The notes under the pieces are model-generated. The model worked only from the letters and a program-made list of their open reading frames with translations, made no database searches and had not been told where the DNA came from. The position numbers and the translations under genes were made by a program. A stretch of 64,000 nt of DNA, taken from Aphrocallistes beatrix. Taxonomy: Eukaryota; Porifera; Hexactinellida; Sceptrulophora; Aphrocallistidae. The stretch lies in assembly GCA_963281255.1 (NCBI GenBank), contig OY725501.1:2581674-2645673 (forward strand), read 5' to 3'. This document shows, piece after piece, positions 36,119 to 47,340 of the stretch (position 1 is the stretch's first letter; the number at the start of each line of letters is the position of its first letter).

Positions 36119-37686
36119 TACAGGTTGAGAGGCCTGGGTCTCATGCATGATAATGAGTACGAGTAGGTACTAATTAACATCTCCAGATGGTAAATAAGCT
36201 ATTTGGGCAGATACGTGTATAGGAGAGAAATTGACCTTAAAATTAATAAGGATTCATGAATAGTCGGGACGGCAGCTAAAATTGGAACGGGCGGGGATTG
36301 TGATCAAGTGATTTAGTTTCATGGCATTTTGTATCTACTGCGAATGACGAAAATTCATCTCTGGAAATTTTGCTCAGGGAATTCGTCCAATGAATTTTTA
36401 GAAGTTTTCGGCTCCGTAAAACATATGAGATGAAAGCTATAATCTCTAATAATGACGTTGTTTATTTCTCCATATTTTGAAGGTTTCTAAATATTTAAGG
36501 TTTGCATCATCACACATTTCGGTTTAATTTCTTCTAATTTCACTACAATTTCGCGTTTTCGCTCTTTCTTACCTGTTTCTCAAGCAAAATCCCCAGTTTC
36601 GCGTTTTTTCAACATACTCCACTCGAGAGCCTCAACTTCCGCCCTTTCCATATGAGTTACCGTTATGTTATATTCTCCAATAAGACGAAATTCCAAGAAA
36701 CTAAATTTCCAGAGACGAAAATTCCGTTCACATCTAGTATTGTAAACAAAACAAACTGAGCAAATCAACACATTATATTTACTTTGAAGAATCATTAACA
36801 ACCATTGTTTATTGTTGTGTTGTGTAATGATTTGCTATCGCGAGAGTGAAGTATGTATATAGAAAAGGTGTGAAAATTTCGCTTAGATATCCGAACTTGT
36901 GTGTAGACACACAACTACATGCCAATTTCCATAATCTTACGATTTGCCAGTTCTATTCCATTAGATTAGACTCTTCATTCCATTAGCACCATCATTATAT
37001 TTACGTCGTATCTCTTCCCACCTTGATAATCATATCATTCCTGCTATCTGTAATTAGTGATGATATTAACAGTCAAATAAATTGGATGGCTCTAATGAGA
37101 ACAATTTGCTCCATGATAGTGATGCTAGAAATTTGCCTTAAATATGACGGATGGCACCACACTCTGGCATAGGCATAATTATATTCAATAATTTTTCACA
37201 TTATGCAGGCTTCAATTCAGTCATATTTAAAAGACAATTTCCACTTTGTGATTATGAATGGTTCTTGTTTTTGTTTGTTTTTTATTTGTACACAAATGAT
37301 CATGATAATCATAACATGGATATTCCCATGTCAATAATTCTATTTTCTAAACAGGTGAAGCATTTATACATTTATAGAACAATAAGTTGCCATCGACAGT
37401 GGGTTATTTTTTAAAACTCACATAAATCCAGTAGAACCTCGTTAATAAGAACACAGATAATACGAACAGGTATTTTATCCTCTACGGAGGAAAATACATG
37501 TAAATCACTATGGTTAATACGAATTCCAGATGATACAAAAAAATCCCGACCGTATCCTCGTGTTTGTATAAACGAGGTTCTACTGTAGTACATTTTAATT
37601 AAATATTTAAAATAGTAGTTTTCAAAAGAATAATATTGAGGGAACTTTAGCTTGAGTCCTTGACCATCATATAATATCTACTTTCT
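36119..37686 (+). repeat. Duplicated unit, copy 4 (partial, runs into gap)
   Basis: Matches about 29435-30985 of unit 3. From about 36950 the match to 30240-30985 is almost exact over 740 bp. It ends in the assembly gap, so a fourth Maf-like ORF may be missing. Confidence 0.8.
37429..37585. mobile_element. pogo/Tc1-like MITE
   Basis: Copy of the element at 30727-30883, carried by unit 4. Confidence 0.7.
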
Positions 37687-37886
37687 NNNNNNNNNNNNNN
37701 NNNNNNNNNNNNNNNNNNNNNNNNNNNNNNNNNNNNNNNNNNNNNNNNNNNNNNNNNNNNNNNNNNNNNNNNNNNNNNNNNNNNNNNNNNNNNNNNNNNN
37801 NNNNNNNNNNNNNNNNNNNNNNNNNNNNNNNNNNNNNNNNNNNNNNNNNNNNNNNNNNNNNNNNNNNNNNNNNNNNNNNNNNNNNN
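37687..37886. other. Assembly gap (200 N)
   Basis: Exactly 200 unknown bases, a conventional gap size, so the true length is unknown. It lies within a multi-copy repeat, where collapse or mis-joining is likely. Confidence 1.
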
Positions 37887-37949
37887 TCCATTGGATCATG
37901 GATCAATTATATTTTCATTTATGGTCTATATAGGGTTCTACCATAGTAA

Positions 37950-38132
37950 AATGTGTCGCGTGACACAATTGAGTGCCACAATGAAACCGATTGAACCACA
38001 AGGCCATTTGAGTAAACCAAACAAAATCCAAGAATACTACGATATCTCAAAATATTACGATCTCAAGATATCACGGTACTAAATCATCCATGGTTGCTTA
38101 ATACTACGATCTCAAGATATCACGCAACAGTT
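37950..38132. mobile_element. Fragment with a Ginger-like end
   Basis: Ends ...CTCAAGATATCACGCAACA, whose reverse complement starts TGTTGCGTGA as in the elements at 12025 and 23195. It carries repeated TACGATCTCAAGATATCACG motifs. The GAAACCGATTGAACCACA part recurs inverted near 58400. Confidence 0.5.
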
Positions 38133-38154
38133 TTATTAAGCGGAGTCGACTGTA

Positions 38155-38683
38155 TCCTTACTATTAAAACTCGATTAATATTTGTATATACAAGCGCGCT
38201 TCGCTTGCTTGCGCTGCGCGGCTGGCGGACACTTCGTGTCCGCCGGAGGCTCCCTTCGGTCGCCTGGAGGTGACATTGGTTAATTATAAGGGAGATATCA
38301 TCTCTAAATATTTCCATCTCAGTTTTAAAATCGATATCACTCGAAAAATCACCAAATTTGTCAATTTTTAAAATTTTGATGAGTAATGATGACGTCATAA
38401 CAAAGTGATGAGTCATCATTTTTTGATGATAGTTGCATTATATGTGAGGCGTGTTAGTATACAGTATCTTTTAAAATTCCAGCCTTCTATCTCCTATAAT
38501 GGCTGAGTTTTGCTCGAATAACTGTGTTGCTTAACTTTTAAAAATGTGACAATGACGTCATAATTCCATGATGAGTCGACATTTTGCTCTGAACTCAGAA
38601 CTTACTGGAGCCATAGCCAAAAGACTCCCACATGCCAAAAATCAGCTTTCTGCGCCCTGCAGTTTCTTCAATCAATTCGTTAC

Positions 38684-38723
<40 letters not shown>

Positions 38724-39255
38724 TAATCGAGTTTTAATAGTAAGGATATATATATCTCTGTTACGAATTGATTGAAGAAACTGCCGGGCGCAGAAGGCTG
38801 ATTTTTGGCATGTGGGAGTCTTTTGGCTATGGCTCCAGTAAATTCTGAGTTCATAGCAAAATGTCGACTCATCATGGAATTATGACGTCATTGTCACATT
38901 TTTAAAAGTTAAGCAACACAGTTATTCGAGCATAACTCAGCCATTATAGGAGATAGAAGGCTGAAATTTTAATATAATCTGTATACTAACATACCTCACA
39001 TATGATGCGACTTTCATCAAAAAATGATGACTCATCACTTTGTTATGACGTCATCATTACGCATCAAAAATTTTAAAATTGACAAATTTGGTGATTTTTC
39101 GAGTGAAATCGATTTTTTTAACACTAAGATGGACATATTTAGAGATGTTATCTCCCTTATAATTAACCAATGTCACCTCCAGGCGACCGAAGGGAGCCTC
39201 AGGCAGACACGAAGTGTCCGCCAGCCGCGCAGCGCAAGCAAGCGAAGCGCGCTTG
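38155..39255 (+). mobile_element. Helitron-like element X interrupted by a second copy
   Basis: The 5' end TCCTTACTATTAAAACTCG (38155-38190) continues at 38747-39255, down to the hairpin module and CTTG. A full reversed copy (38191-38746) sits inside it at an A|T dinucleotide of the TATATA stretch, with no duplication. A further inverted 5'-end fragment follows (39256-39302). The nest shows independent transposition of the same family. Confidence 0.65.
38191..38746 (-). mobile_element. Helitron-like element B, full length, nested
   Basis: 556 bp on the minus strand from TCCTTACTATT to CGCGCTTG, same family as 14979-15519 and 48933-49471. Flanked by A and T in its own orientation. Confidence 0.65.
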
Positions 39256-39448
39256 TACTATATATATACAAACAAACAATAATCGAGTTTTAATAGTAAG
39301 GATGTAAGTGGATACCATTACAGCATCTCAGATAAATATCTTATTTCATTATTAGGACTTTCTTTATATATTTACCATTATTCTTTTACTGTATAAGTAA
39401 GTACTTGGTAACTTTATAGTACATTTTTATTTACCATTCTTTTCTGAG

Positions 39449-41228
39449 ATGAGATTTCTATTCTTATGCTTGATTGTACTTGCATTAACTGCCAATGTTG
39501 TTGAGTCAGAACAATGTAGCATTCGCGGAAAGTTAAGATCTGATCCATTTACCACTATTTCATTATGTAACGAAATAAACTGTGATACTATTCAAGTCTG
39601 CACTAATGTCACGGGTTCCATAGAATGGACTAATATTTGTTATGATGAAGATTTGGATCAGAATACCATCAATGTGTATTGTAGATAGTTTGGATATTCA
39701 GGAGCTAATCCTGTATCTGGGAGCTTAACTGGCGTTTATAGATCCGCTTTTATTTATGGCACTAGTGAAGTTAAACTTCAAAATGTTGATTGCGTTGGTG
39801 ATGAACCTAATTTGCTAAGTTGTGCATATACAACTACAGACTCAGAATGTAGATACCCAATCTATGACCCATCTACACATTGCTTCTCTTCAAGTGTGGT
39901 CACTAGCACAGCTAATTCAACTACATTCTTCCCATCCACGTACACTATACAAGCGACAAGTACCAACTCAACTATTTCTGCATCACTAACGAATTCCGAT
40001 ACACCACCTACTACTTCCACTTCTTCTGGTGATAATGGCATAGTGTCATCCATTCCATCTGAAAGCTATAGCCTAAGCTCGACATCAACCGATTCCATCC
40101 CTAATAACGTAACGTCCACATCTACCTCGTCTCGTAGTGGCTTACTAGTAGCTCCCACACCACCTCCTAACACAACTCCCAGTCCTGGCATACCTTCGAC
40201 TTCCTCCACTACTCCCTCATCTAGTTTGTCTACTCAATCTGTAGCTTCAACTCAGCAGTCAAGGATATCGTTGATGCTGATTCCCATTTTAGTTCCAATC
40301 ATAGCCATTCTTGTCATCCTGACTATTCTCACCATTGTCATTCTGGTACTGTCGTGTATATTCTGCTCTCGTAGGAAAAGAACTAAAGGTTCAGCAAATA
40401 ATGACGAGGCCATCCTATATGAGTTATCTGGAATACCGAGTTTGAATAGTCGAGTAGAATATCAAAATACTGTCATTATCAACGGAGACCCTAACTACAC
40501 TGCTATCAATGAGACTTCACTGATGGATAGAGATTATGCTTATGCTGAGATACTCGTAGAGAAACGAACTCTAGATAGTGGAGATATCCAAGAATATCTA
40601 GTGCCGACAATTAGTAATAATTGCATCCTAGAAAATGATGAATTTTGTGAAGGTCTGGTAGAAGGAGAAGTGGGCAACTGGAACTTGTATGAACAATTAC
40701 CTAGGATGGATCAGGTAGCTTATCACAAGTTGGTTGCTATCTCAAGTACACTCGAGAATCCTCTGTATGACATACTGGTTAAAGAATCTCCTAACGAGGA
40801 ACCCATCTACATAGAGCCCCCTTCTAGTCTGCCTCAGCTAGAGAACGTGTTCGGACAATGTCTGAACGAGATCAGGAGGAAGGACATCCAGATGGGAGAA
40901 GAGTTCGCATCCGGACAGTTCGGAGTGGTGTATCGGGCTGTCTACCACACTGAGAAAGGAGACATTCCTGTCGCCATCAAGACACTGAAGGAGGCTGCCA
41001 ACACGGACACAAAGGTGGCATTCATGCGAGAAGCTGCCATCCTAGCTCAGTTCCAGCACCCTAACGTCCTCCGGATGATCGGAGTCCTCACAACTCAGCA
41101 GCCCTACATGATGGTGACGGAGCTACTCAAGACAACTGGCAGATTTACTGTTGAAAATGAAATCAGCTGATTCCACACACAGACAGAATCTCCCTCCTCT
41201 ACTCCTCAGATTCTGTCAAGAGATAGCC
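39449..41228 (+). pseudogene. Broken SRCR-receptor kinase (paralogue of 59723-62047)
   Basis: Starts with the same signal peptide as the intact copy and shares its upstream flank from about 39303. Three lesions: TAG at 39686-39688 where the paralogue has CAG (Gln) in the SRCR domain; loss of two bases near 41130 (GACAACTGG against GACAGAACTGG) shifting the frame at the end of the kinase N-lobe; and replacement of the whole C-lobe, beyond AGAGATAGCC at 41228, by sequence found 3' of the paralogue at about 62733. That amounts to a deletion of about 1.2 kb. The SRCR part, Ser/Thr stalk, transmembrane helix and tyrosine-rich juxtamembrane part remain readable from 39812 to 41170. It could at most give a truncated product. 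Confidence 0.85.
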
Positions 41229-41880
41229 TTTTGATCAGTTTGAGCCATATCCTGCAAACTGTAATAACTAGGTCTTCAAATTTTATCGTATTTGATAGGC
41301 AATTGGCTACTTCCTATTAGGTAATAATACAATTTAAACTTCTAAATTCACAGACTATAGAGTTATACGACAATTTAGTATTTTGGTCACATTCTTAAAA
41401 TCAACCCATAACTCAAAACTCGTTGAATTTAGAAGTTCAAGTTGTATTATCACCTAATAGGAAGTAGTCCATTGCCTATCAAACACGATCAATTTAAAGA
41501 TCTAGTTATTAGTTTTCACGAAATGGTCCAAACTGACCAAAATGCTTTACCACAACAACGCAGGAATGTAACAAATTCCATTGAAAAATTCTAAAATTTT
41601 CTAATCAACTAGTACTAATCTTGGTTCTACACAAAAATCACGGAAACCTTAATAACATTTAGAAATAGGGTTAAAACGCAATTATATGATGACTAATAAA
41701 AGTTTACCAACAAATATATGTACTCTGATATCATGTTGATATATACTGGTAATACATTCCTAAGGTCTATTCTGCATGGCAACGATTTTAGGCTAATCAT
41801 GTATTATTTCAATCGGCTATTACTTCATCCCTAGTCCATAATTTTCAGTCTACTGTGAGGCATTATTAGAGTAGACCAGG
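41229..41880. repeat. Foldback repeat after the broken receptor
   Basis: TTTGATAGGCAATTGGCTAC ... is mirrored by the GTAGTCCATTGCCTATCAAA part at about 41466, and the outer arm ends CATCCCTAGTCCATAATTTT. It is a divergent relative of the foldbacks at 11106 and around 62440-63700. Confidence 0.6.
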
Positions 41881-42333
41881 GGTTCTTAAACTTTATTTTA
41901 TGAATAGATACTGTAGATAAAATATTCTGAATGATTTATGAGAGTTAATCCAATCTAGAACCTTGATCTACAATTTTGCAAGACAAAGGTTGTGAAGAAA
42001 AAATGTATATGAATATAGGCCTGGCCCACTGCTTTCTCAATTATCTCTATAGACTCCTTACATTCTAGAGAATATCAAAATATTATACGTGCATATAATT
42101 CAAAAAAAGCGGGACATAATGGGGAAATTTCATGTAAAAAATCTGGTGAAAACTAGTATCTCAATAGAAGTGAAAAAACGGGATAGTAATAATATTGTGT
42201 TATCAAAGGGATAAGTCGAAATTTACAAATCTATCATATTATTGTTCCATTATTTTAAAATTTCCGTATCAACCAGTCTATTTTAGGATTAAGATTCAAT
42301 CTAAATGGGGAAGAGATACTGTTAAACGACACC
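41881..42333. other. AT-rich intergenic stretch
   Basis: I see no gene or clear repeat here. It probably includes the 3' flank of SNRNP35. Confidence 0.4.
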
Positions 42334-42852
42334 TTATTTGGTGTAAGTAACTATTGGTTTTGAAAACGGGCGTTCCCTCCCACCAAATCGGAGCTGTCCC
42401 GATTCCTTCTTGCCTCCCAATCCACCACCAAGTCTCCTTGGCTTCCAGCCCTCTAGTCTATGCTGCAACTCATAATCAACAATAATCCTACACTCGTCTA
42501 AAGTCCTGTGATGTGCACGCTTGTAAGCGAATTCCATATCTTTTCTGTGTTTGAAAACGATGAAAGCATAACGCTTTGATTCCCCGGTAACTATATCTCT
42601 CACAACTGTTGCTTTTCTAACTTTCCCGTAATGAGAAAAGAACTCTTTTAGATTTTCTTCGTTAGTCACGGGATTGAGTCTACCGACAAAGAGAGTGTAA
42701 TCGGATAAAGCTGGATCAGAAGTTGGCGTATACTCACTGTTAATTGCCCTTACAACAGCGTTATCATGAGGATGTGTGTCTGTTTTGTCAATACTACCTG
42801 CTGATAACGGGTCATAGTGAGTTGTGAATATTGGAAAGTTGGGGTTCGACAT
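42334..42852 (-). CDS. SNRNP35: U11/U12 small nuclear ribonucleoprotein 35 kDa protein
   Basis: Start chosen at ATG 42852 (MSNPNFPIFTTHYDPLSAG), giving 172 residues. The frame is open 15 codons further to 42897, but that extension is hydrophobic and unlike the family. After the conserved YDPLSAGSID N-terminus comes one RRM, with RNP2 LFVGRL and RNP1 KRYAFIVF. The family-signature tail (RRLGGGLGGKKESGQLRFGG) follows. The Arg/Ser-rich C-terminal extension of vertebrate proteins is absent. It is part of the U11/U12 di-snRNP that recognises minor introns in the nucleus. CLP1 lies about 350 bp upstream on the same strand. Confidence 0.93.
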   Translation of the reverse strand: MSNPNFPIFTTHYDPLSAGSIDKTDTHPHDNAVVRAINSEYTPTSDPALSDYTLFVGRLNPVTNEENLKEFFSHYGKVRKATVVRDIVTGESKRYAFIVFKHRKDMEFAYKRAHHRTLDECRIIVDYELQHRLEGWKPRRLGGGLGGKKESGQLRFGGRERPFSKPIVTYTK

Positions 42853-42957
42853 TAAGGCGGTACAACTAAAATGTACAATAAAGCTGATCCAGGTCAAAGA
42901 ATAGATTTTGTTCAGTATTGGCGAAATGAAATGGTTCAGTTAAATAAATTAAAATAA

Positions 42958-43036
42958 TACGGTTAATACGAATTTCAGATAATACGAACAAATTTCGAAC
43001 GTTCCCTGATGTTCGTATTAACGTGGTTCTCTGTTA
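42958..43036. mobile_element. Short pogo-like MITE
   Basis: GGTTAATACGAATTTC...TTCGTATTAACGTGGTTCTC inverted ends, about 80 bp, between CLP1 and SNRNP35. Confidence 0.5.
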
Positions 43037-43246
43037 CTTGACGCAGTTATTCAACATTGGCTGCAGGTAGTACTGGATTTACACTGAACGATTCTACAAA
43101 TATTTCTCATTCGTTAGATTAGAAGCTACTGCAATCAAACTTAGAATCTGCTATAACTGATAATTAATTGACTGAAATTTCCTACAAGAGTGAATTAGGA
43201 AAAAATTAAAAGGAATCCAGCAGACATAAATATTCACACGATGGAA

Positions 43247-45153
43247 TCAGTTGAGATCCATGAAAGTGACGTCAGAGTAGAGGAGACAGCGCTTGGGCAG
43301 GGGAGCTGGCTGTGGGGAGAGGAGAGTTATCTCCGACTTCTCCATAGAAACGTCAGTGACGCATAGGAATCCCTGCGTGGAGGCAGTGAGCAGCTTGCTG
43401 GGGTCGTCTGTGGAGCTGACGGACAGGATGTGCGTGACGATCTGAGGGGAGGGGGAGAGCTTGGTGACAGAGGGCCGGATGTCCTCTGCGGTCTCTCCTA
43501 TTGGCAGGAGGGAGGAGGGGATGTCAGATTCCGCGATCTGGAACATCTCCAGCTCCTGGAAGGGGAGCACGATGGAGTGCGGGGACAAGATGCTCTGCTC
43601 CTTCGTCCCGTAAAAGTACGCGCGCGTGCGCTCACGCCGGCTCGCCTTGCGTGCGGCCTTGGTCCGCGCGAGGACGCCCCCGGACTTGGGGAAGTGCAGC
43701 ACATGGACGCCGGGCAGATCCCGCTGGATGTCCACGTAGAGCTTCTCGTGGTCCAGTACGATGACCGTGTAGACGGAGAACTCGCGGGACACGTGCAGCA
43801 GTGAGCTGTAGCCGCCCTCCTCCACCCACCCGCACGTGTTGATCACGCAGCCCGCGTAGCGAGCCTCAGGCAGCGCCTCGTAGCGGCGGCTGACCTTCTC
43901 CGCCAGCTGCGAGACCAGCATGTCGTAGAGCTTGCAGTTGCTCTCCGGCGTGAGGGAACCGAAGTGGAAGACGAGAGGGTTCTGGTGCAGGAATCCGAAT
44001 GCAGGGTCTGCCGGCTGGTCGATTATCTGAGCTCCTAATGGCACAGAGTAGTAAATACCTCTAAACAAATGGCATGCAATTGAGATATTGATAAACTTAG
44101 ATTAGAATGAATTACTGAGTCCCAATCAAACATTGATTCCGGGCACTCTACGCACTCTAACCACTGCCTTTATTCAAGGGTAGAATGCAGCTAGGAGCCA
44201 GGGGTCGACAACACAAAATTTGGTGGTGGCTTTCTTAGCCACCATTTTACTTTTTTCTGGTGGCTAACAGTCACCAAATTCTAAAAACGCTATATAAATA
44301 GACCAATTCTTCATATAATTTGATGGCTTAGTTAGCCACCACGCTAAGGAATTTGGTGACTATCGCCACGAAAAAATACCATATTTGTGGACATACCTAA
44401 TTTACGGAATGGAACGGAACGGAATTTTAAATGCCATTTTACGGAATATCCCATTCCGGATATTATAAATGCCTAATTTACGGAATATTCCGTAAATTAG
44501 GTATGTCCAGATTTGTCGAGCACTGGTAGGAGCGTATTCTTACAAGTGAGAAATTTGAATTTATCTTGTCTACTATTTTATTGAGTCAGTGGATGTGTCT
44601 ACTCGGATAGTCGCATTTGTCGCTACAACTCACCGATGGAACCAGGGATGCTGACACTGCCCTGTCCCACGTCCAGGTCCACGAGCAGTGGCTTGGTGCC
44701 TGCGCGGAGGGTGTAGTTGAGGAGAATCCGGCAAAGCGTGCTCTTCCCCACGTCTTGAGGTCCAGCCACCAGGACGCTCGGTCCGTTCAGCCCCGCCCGT
44801 TTCCTCCGCTCCCGCTCCTGCTCCACCACGATGTGCAAGTTCAGGAAGCGGACCATGGGTGTGGTGTCCGACTTGTAGCACCGGTTCGGATCCCCATTCA
44901 CTATCACCTCACACCCGTACCACGTGTACACGGCCAGCTTGGCGCCCGGGGGGAAGCAGTACACGTGGTTGGACACCAGCTCAGTCCCGAACACCTCCGC
45001 CGTGCCCTTACACAGCACCAGCTTCACGCTCTTCTCGCTCTCCGCCTCGATTCGGAGCTCCGTGTCGTGGTTCAGGATAAAAAGGTGTCCCGGGAGACCG
45101 GTCTTACCAGAGGTGACTGGTACTTCGTCGCCCTGCAGTACCCCTGATGCCAT
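43247..45153 (-). CDS. CLP1: Polyribonucleotide 5'-hydroxyl-kinase CLP1 (2 exons)
   Basis: Exon 1 is 45153-44634 and exon 2 is 44034-43247. The donor is ATCG|GTGAGT and the acceptor CCATTAG|GAGCTC. Joined length is 1308 nt, 435 codons plus stop, close to the family's usual 425. Exon 1 holds the N-terminal beta domain, Walker A GPQDVGKST (residues 131-139) and a Walker-B-like DLDVGQGS at about 159-166. Exon 2 carries the CVINTCGW and FPKSGGV motifs and the C-terminal domain ending FMDLN. The enzyme phosphorylates RNA 5'-OH ends and works with the tRNA-splicing endonuclease and with cleavage factor II in pre-mRNA 3' processing, in the nucleus. Coding exons are strikingly GC-rich. The 599-bp intron carries two nested MITEs. 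Confidence 0.95.
44199..44525. mobile_element. hAT-like MITE in the CLP1 intron, with a second MITE nested
   Basis: CAGGGGTCGACAA...TTGTCGAGCACTG ends, flanked by CTAGGAGC and GTAGGAGC (7 of 8 match). Inside it at about 44390-44509 is GGACATACCTAATTTACGG...CCGTAAATTAGGTATGTCC, flanked by ATATTTGT/AGATTTGT. Confidence 0.65.
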
Positions 45154-45625
45154 ATATGGTCATGCAAAGGATCAAGTGTGGCCGCTCTAAACTAGAAGAT
45201 TCATACTCCTCATAATATGCCTAAATGAACGATTCTGTCCACACTAACTCTATTTAGAAATATAATGTGTTGACGGGTAGTCTTACGTAGGTGGTATGGT
45301 GGAAATAGTTCGCACCAAAACCGGAAATAGTTCGACTTTCCAAAAGGAAATAGTTCGAAAAAAAAACGAGGTATTAAAATTCCTTATTCGACAGTCGCTT
45401 AACTCTTATTCGACAGTCGCTTAACTCTTATTCGACCGTCGCTTAACTCTTATTCGACAGTCGCTTAACTCTTATTCGACAATCGATTAATTCCCTCTGG
45501 AAATTTCTTATTTGAATTGTTATCAGAGTTATCACTATTTCGAGTAATCAAAGAATATTTCAAAGTCAGCTGAACATTTTATTTTTGACTTCGTTGGTGG
45601 TAAAAATACTGACTGAGCTCACAGG

Positions 45626-46067
45626 TAGAGGTCGCAACGGGCCTGAATTCTCGGTACGAGGCATAGGCGCAAGTTTTGGAAACTAGAATAAAACCTGGGG
45701 GGGCCAATAGCGAGCGACGGTAATGGGGGATCTGGGGAATTTTTAAAATCTTAGATGCTCAAATATCGATATACAGCTATTGTTGTTACCTAGGGAAAAG
45801 AAAATCTCGGACTAAAGTGGAAGAAAATTGTAATTGGGATATATATTTAGGCTCAATTAACATAATTTTGGGGTTTAGTTGTAACATATCAGTTTGTGTG
45901 GAGTCCTGCCATACCACAGCTTCCTCCACTGCTCCATTGCCCAGCACCACGGCCCCCCACATGCTCCAAACCTGGGGGATGCGCCCCCAGGTACCCACAC
46001 TTGACGCCTATGGCCCGAGGCCCGAGCCCAATCAGGCTTCGGGCTCGGGCCGGGCTTGCGACCTCTA
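45626..46067. mobile_element. hAT MITE with 8-bp TSD
   Basis: Ends TAGAGGTCGCAA...TTGCGACCTCTA, perfect 8-bp duplication CTCACAGG (45618-45625, 46068-46075). GC-rich interior. A related interior sequence is at about 54490-54590. Confidence 0.88.
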
Positions 46068-47212
46068 CTCACAGGTAACTAAAAGTAATTTTTGATTAAT
46101 ATTATACGATCAATAAGATTTTTTGATTTTATGACTCATAATTTTATGGTGAAATTTTTGTAATTGATTTCAAATTCTAATTTTGTTATAAATAAATTAA
46201 CATTCCCGAGAGAATTGCTGAAAATGTGACAACTTCATTAAATTTCACATTATCATCACCAATCAAAAGAGTTCTTGTTTGTACAAGTATTTTAATTAAA
46301 CAAGCTGATTAATGCGCTTAAATGAAGATATCAAAAGAAAATGCCACATTATTTTTATTGCACACTATTAAACGAATGTATAAACATAATTTCAGGATTC
46401 AGTGTTAAATCGATTCTACCATAGCCATACTAACAAACTGAACAAGAAATTTGTTTCATTCCCTAAACCTTCCCAAAATAAGTAAACACGAATCTGCTAA
46501 AGATAAAATATGTCGTTAGTGTTGCTTCAAAGTTGGTAAAATAAGAATCAAAAACAACAGTCTTAAAGACACGAACTTACTAAACTCAGTTCTTCGAAGT
46601 AATCGATATCTTCGAAGAGAACCACCCCAAAGTAGTGTGCAATACCTGCAAACTGTATTTTCTCAAAAGATCTTCTGGAGAGTTATGACCAAAAACTACT
46701 TATCGCTTTGTCTGGCCGACCATTCGGAATACGCTGAATCTTAAAAATTTAATAACTTATTTACACAAAATGAAGCATTTTAAATTTTGAAATTCTGTCC
46801 AATTATCCGACTGTTGTAGTTCAAGAAATAAAAACAACGAACAACGAACGTATTTAGTTAGAGAAATATAGTCCAGAATACATGGATACTTGGATCGTGA
46901 GATGCTGTAATGTAGAAGCTCTCATTGAGAAAGTCTATAATTTCCTTTGTCTGCAAAATGAAAAGTGCACCTGAAACGAAACACAACTTGTCAGTTATGC
47001 TTAAGGATGAACAGATTTACGCTTGTTAGAAGAATACCATGTCTCTTTTACAGTCGACCTCAAAGCAGCTTCCTTGTGCCTAGGAATCATGTCTGGCCTT
47101 GTATATGGTGTACCTGGGACGAGAGAAGCGGGTTAAGTAAAGTTGATTGGCATCCGAGATCTTCGGCACACCATAGTAAAATGACGTTTATAATGGTGAT
47201 TCGAAAACTAAG

Positions 47213-47340
47213 TTTATAAACGTTTATTCAAATCATAGAGGCGAATAAAATTATATTTTGGGTATTCGGATTTTAAGAATGAAGTGTTCGGATTAGCGAG
47301 GGTTCGGATTGGCGAGGTTCGGACTAGCGAGGGTGTACTG
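47213..47340. mobile_element. pogo-like MITE fragment
   Basis: Ends GGACTAGCGAGGGTGTACTG. Same family as 57874-58173. The left end is not complete. Confidence 0.55.

Noticed and set aside
37667-37906. Open frames across the N gap
   Set aside because: They consist of unknown residues only.
43430-45190. Plus-strand and alternate-frame open frames over CLP1
   Set aside because: GC-rich codon bias creates long antisense frames. CLP1 motifs and splice sites settle the strand.
45817-46095. Pro/Gly-rich frames at about 45.8-46.1 kb
   Set aside because: They lie within a GC-rich hAT MITE with a clear 8-bp duplication.
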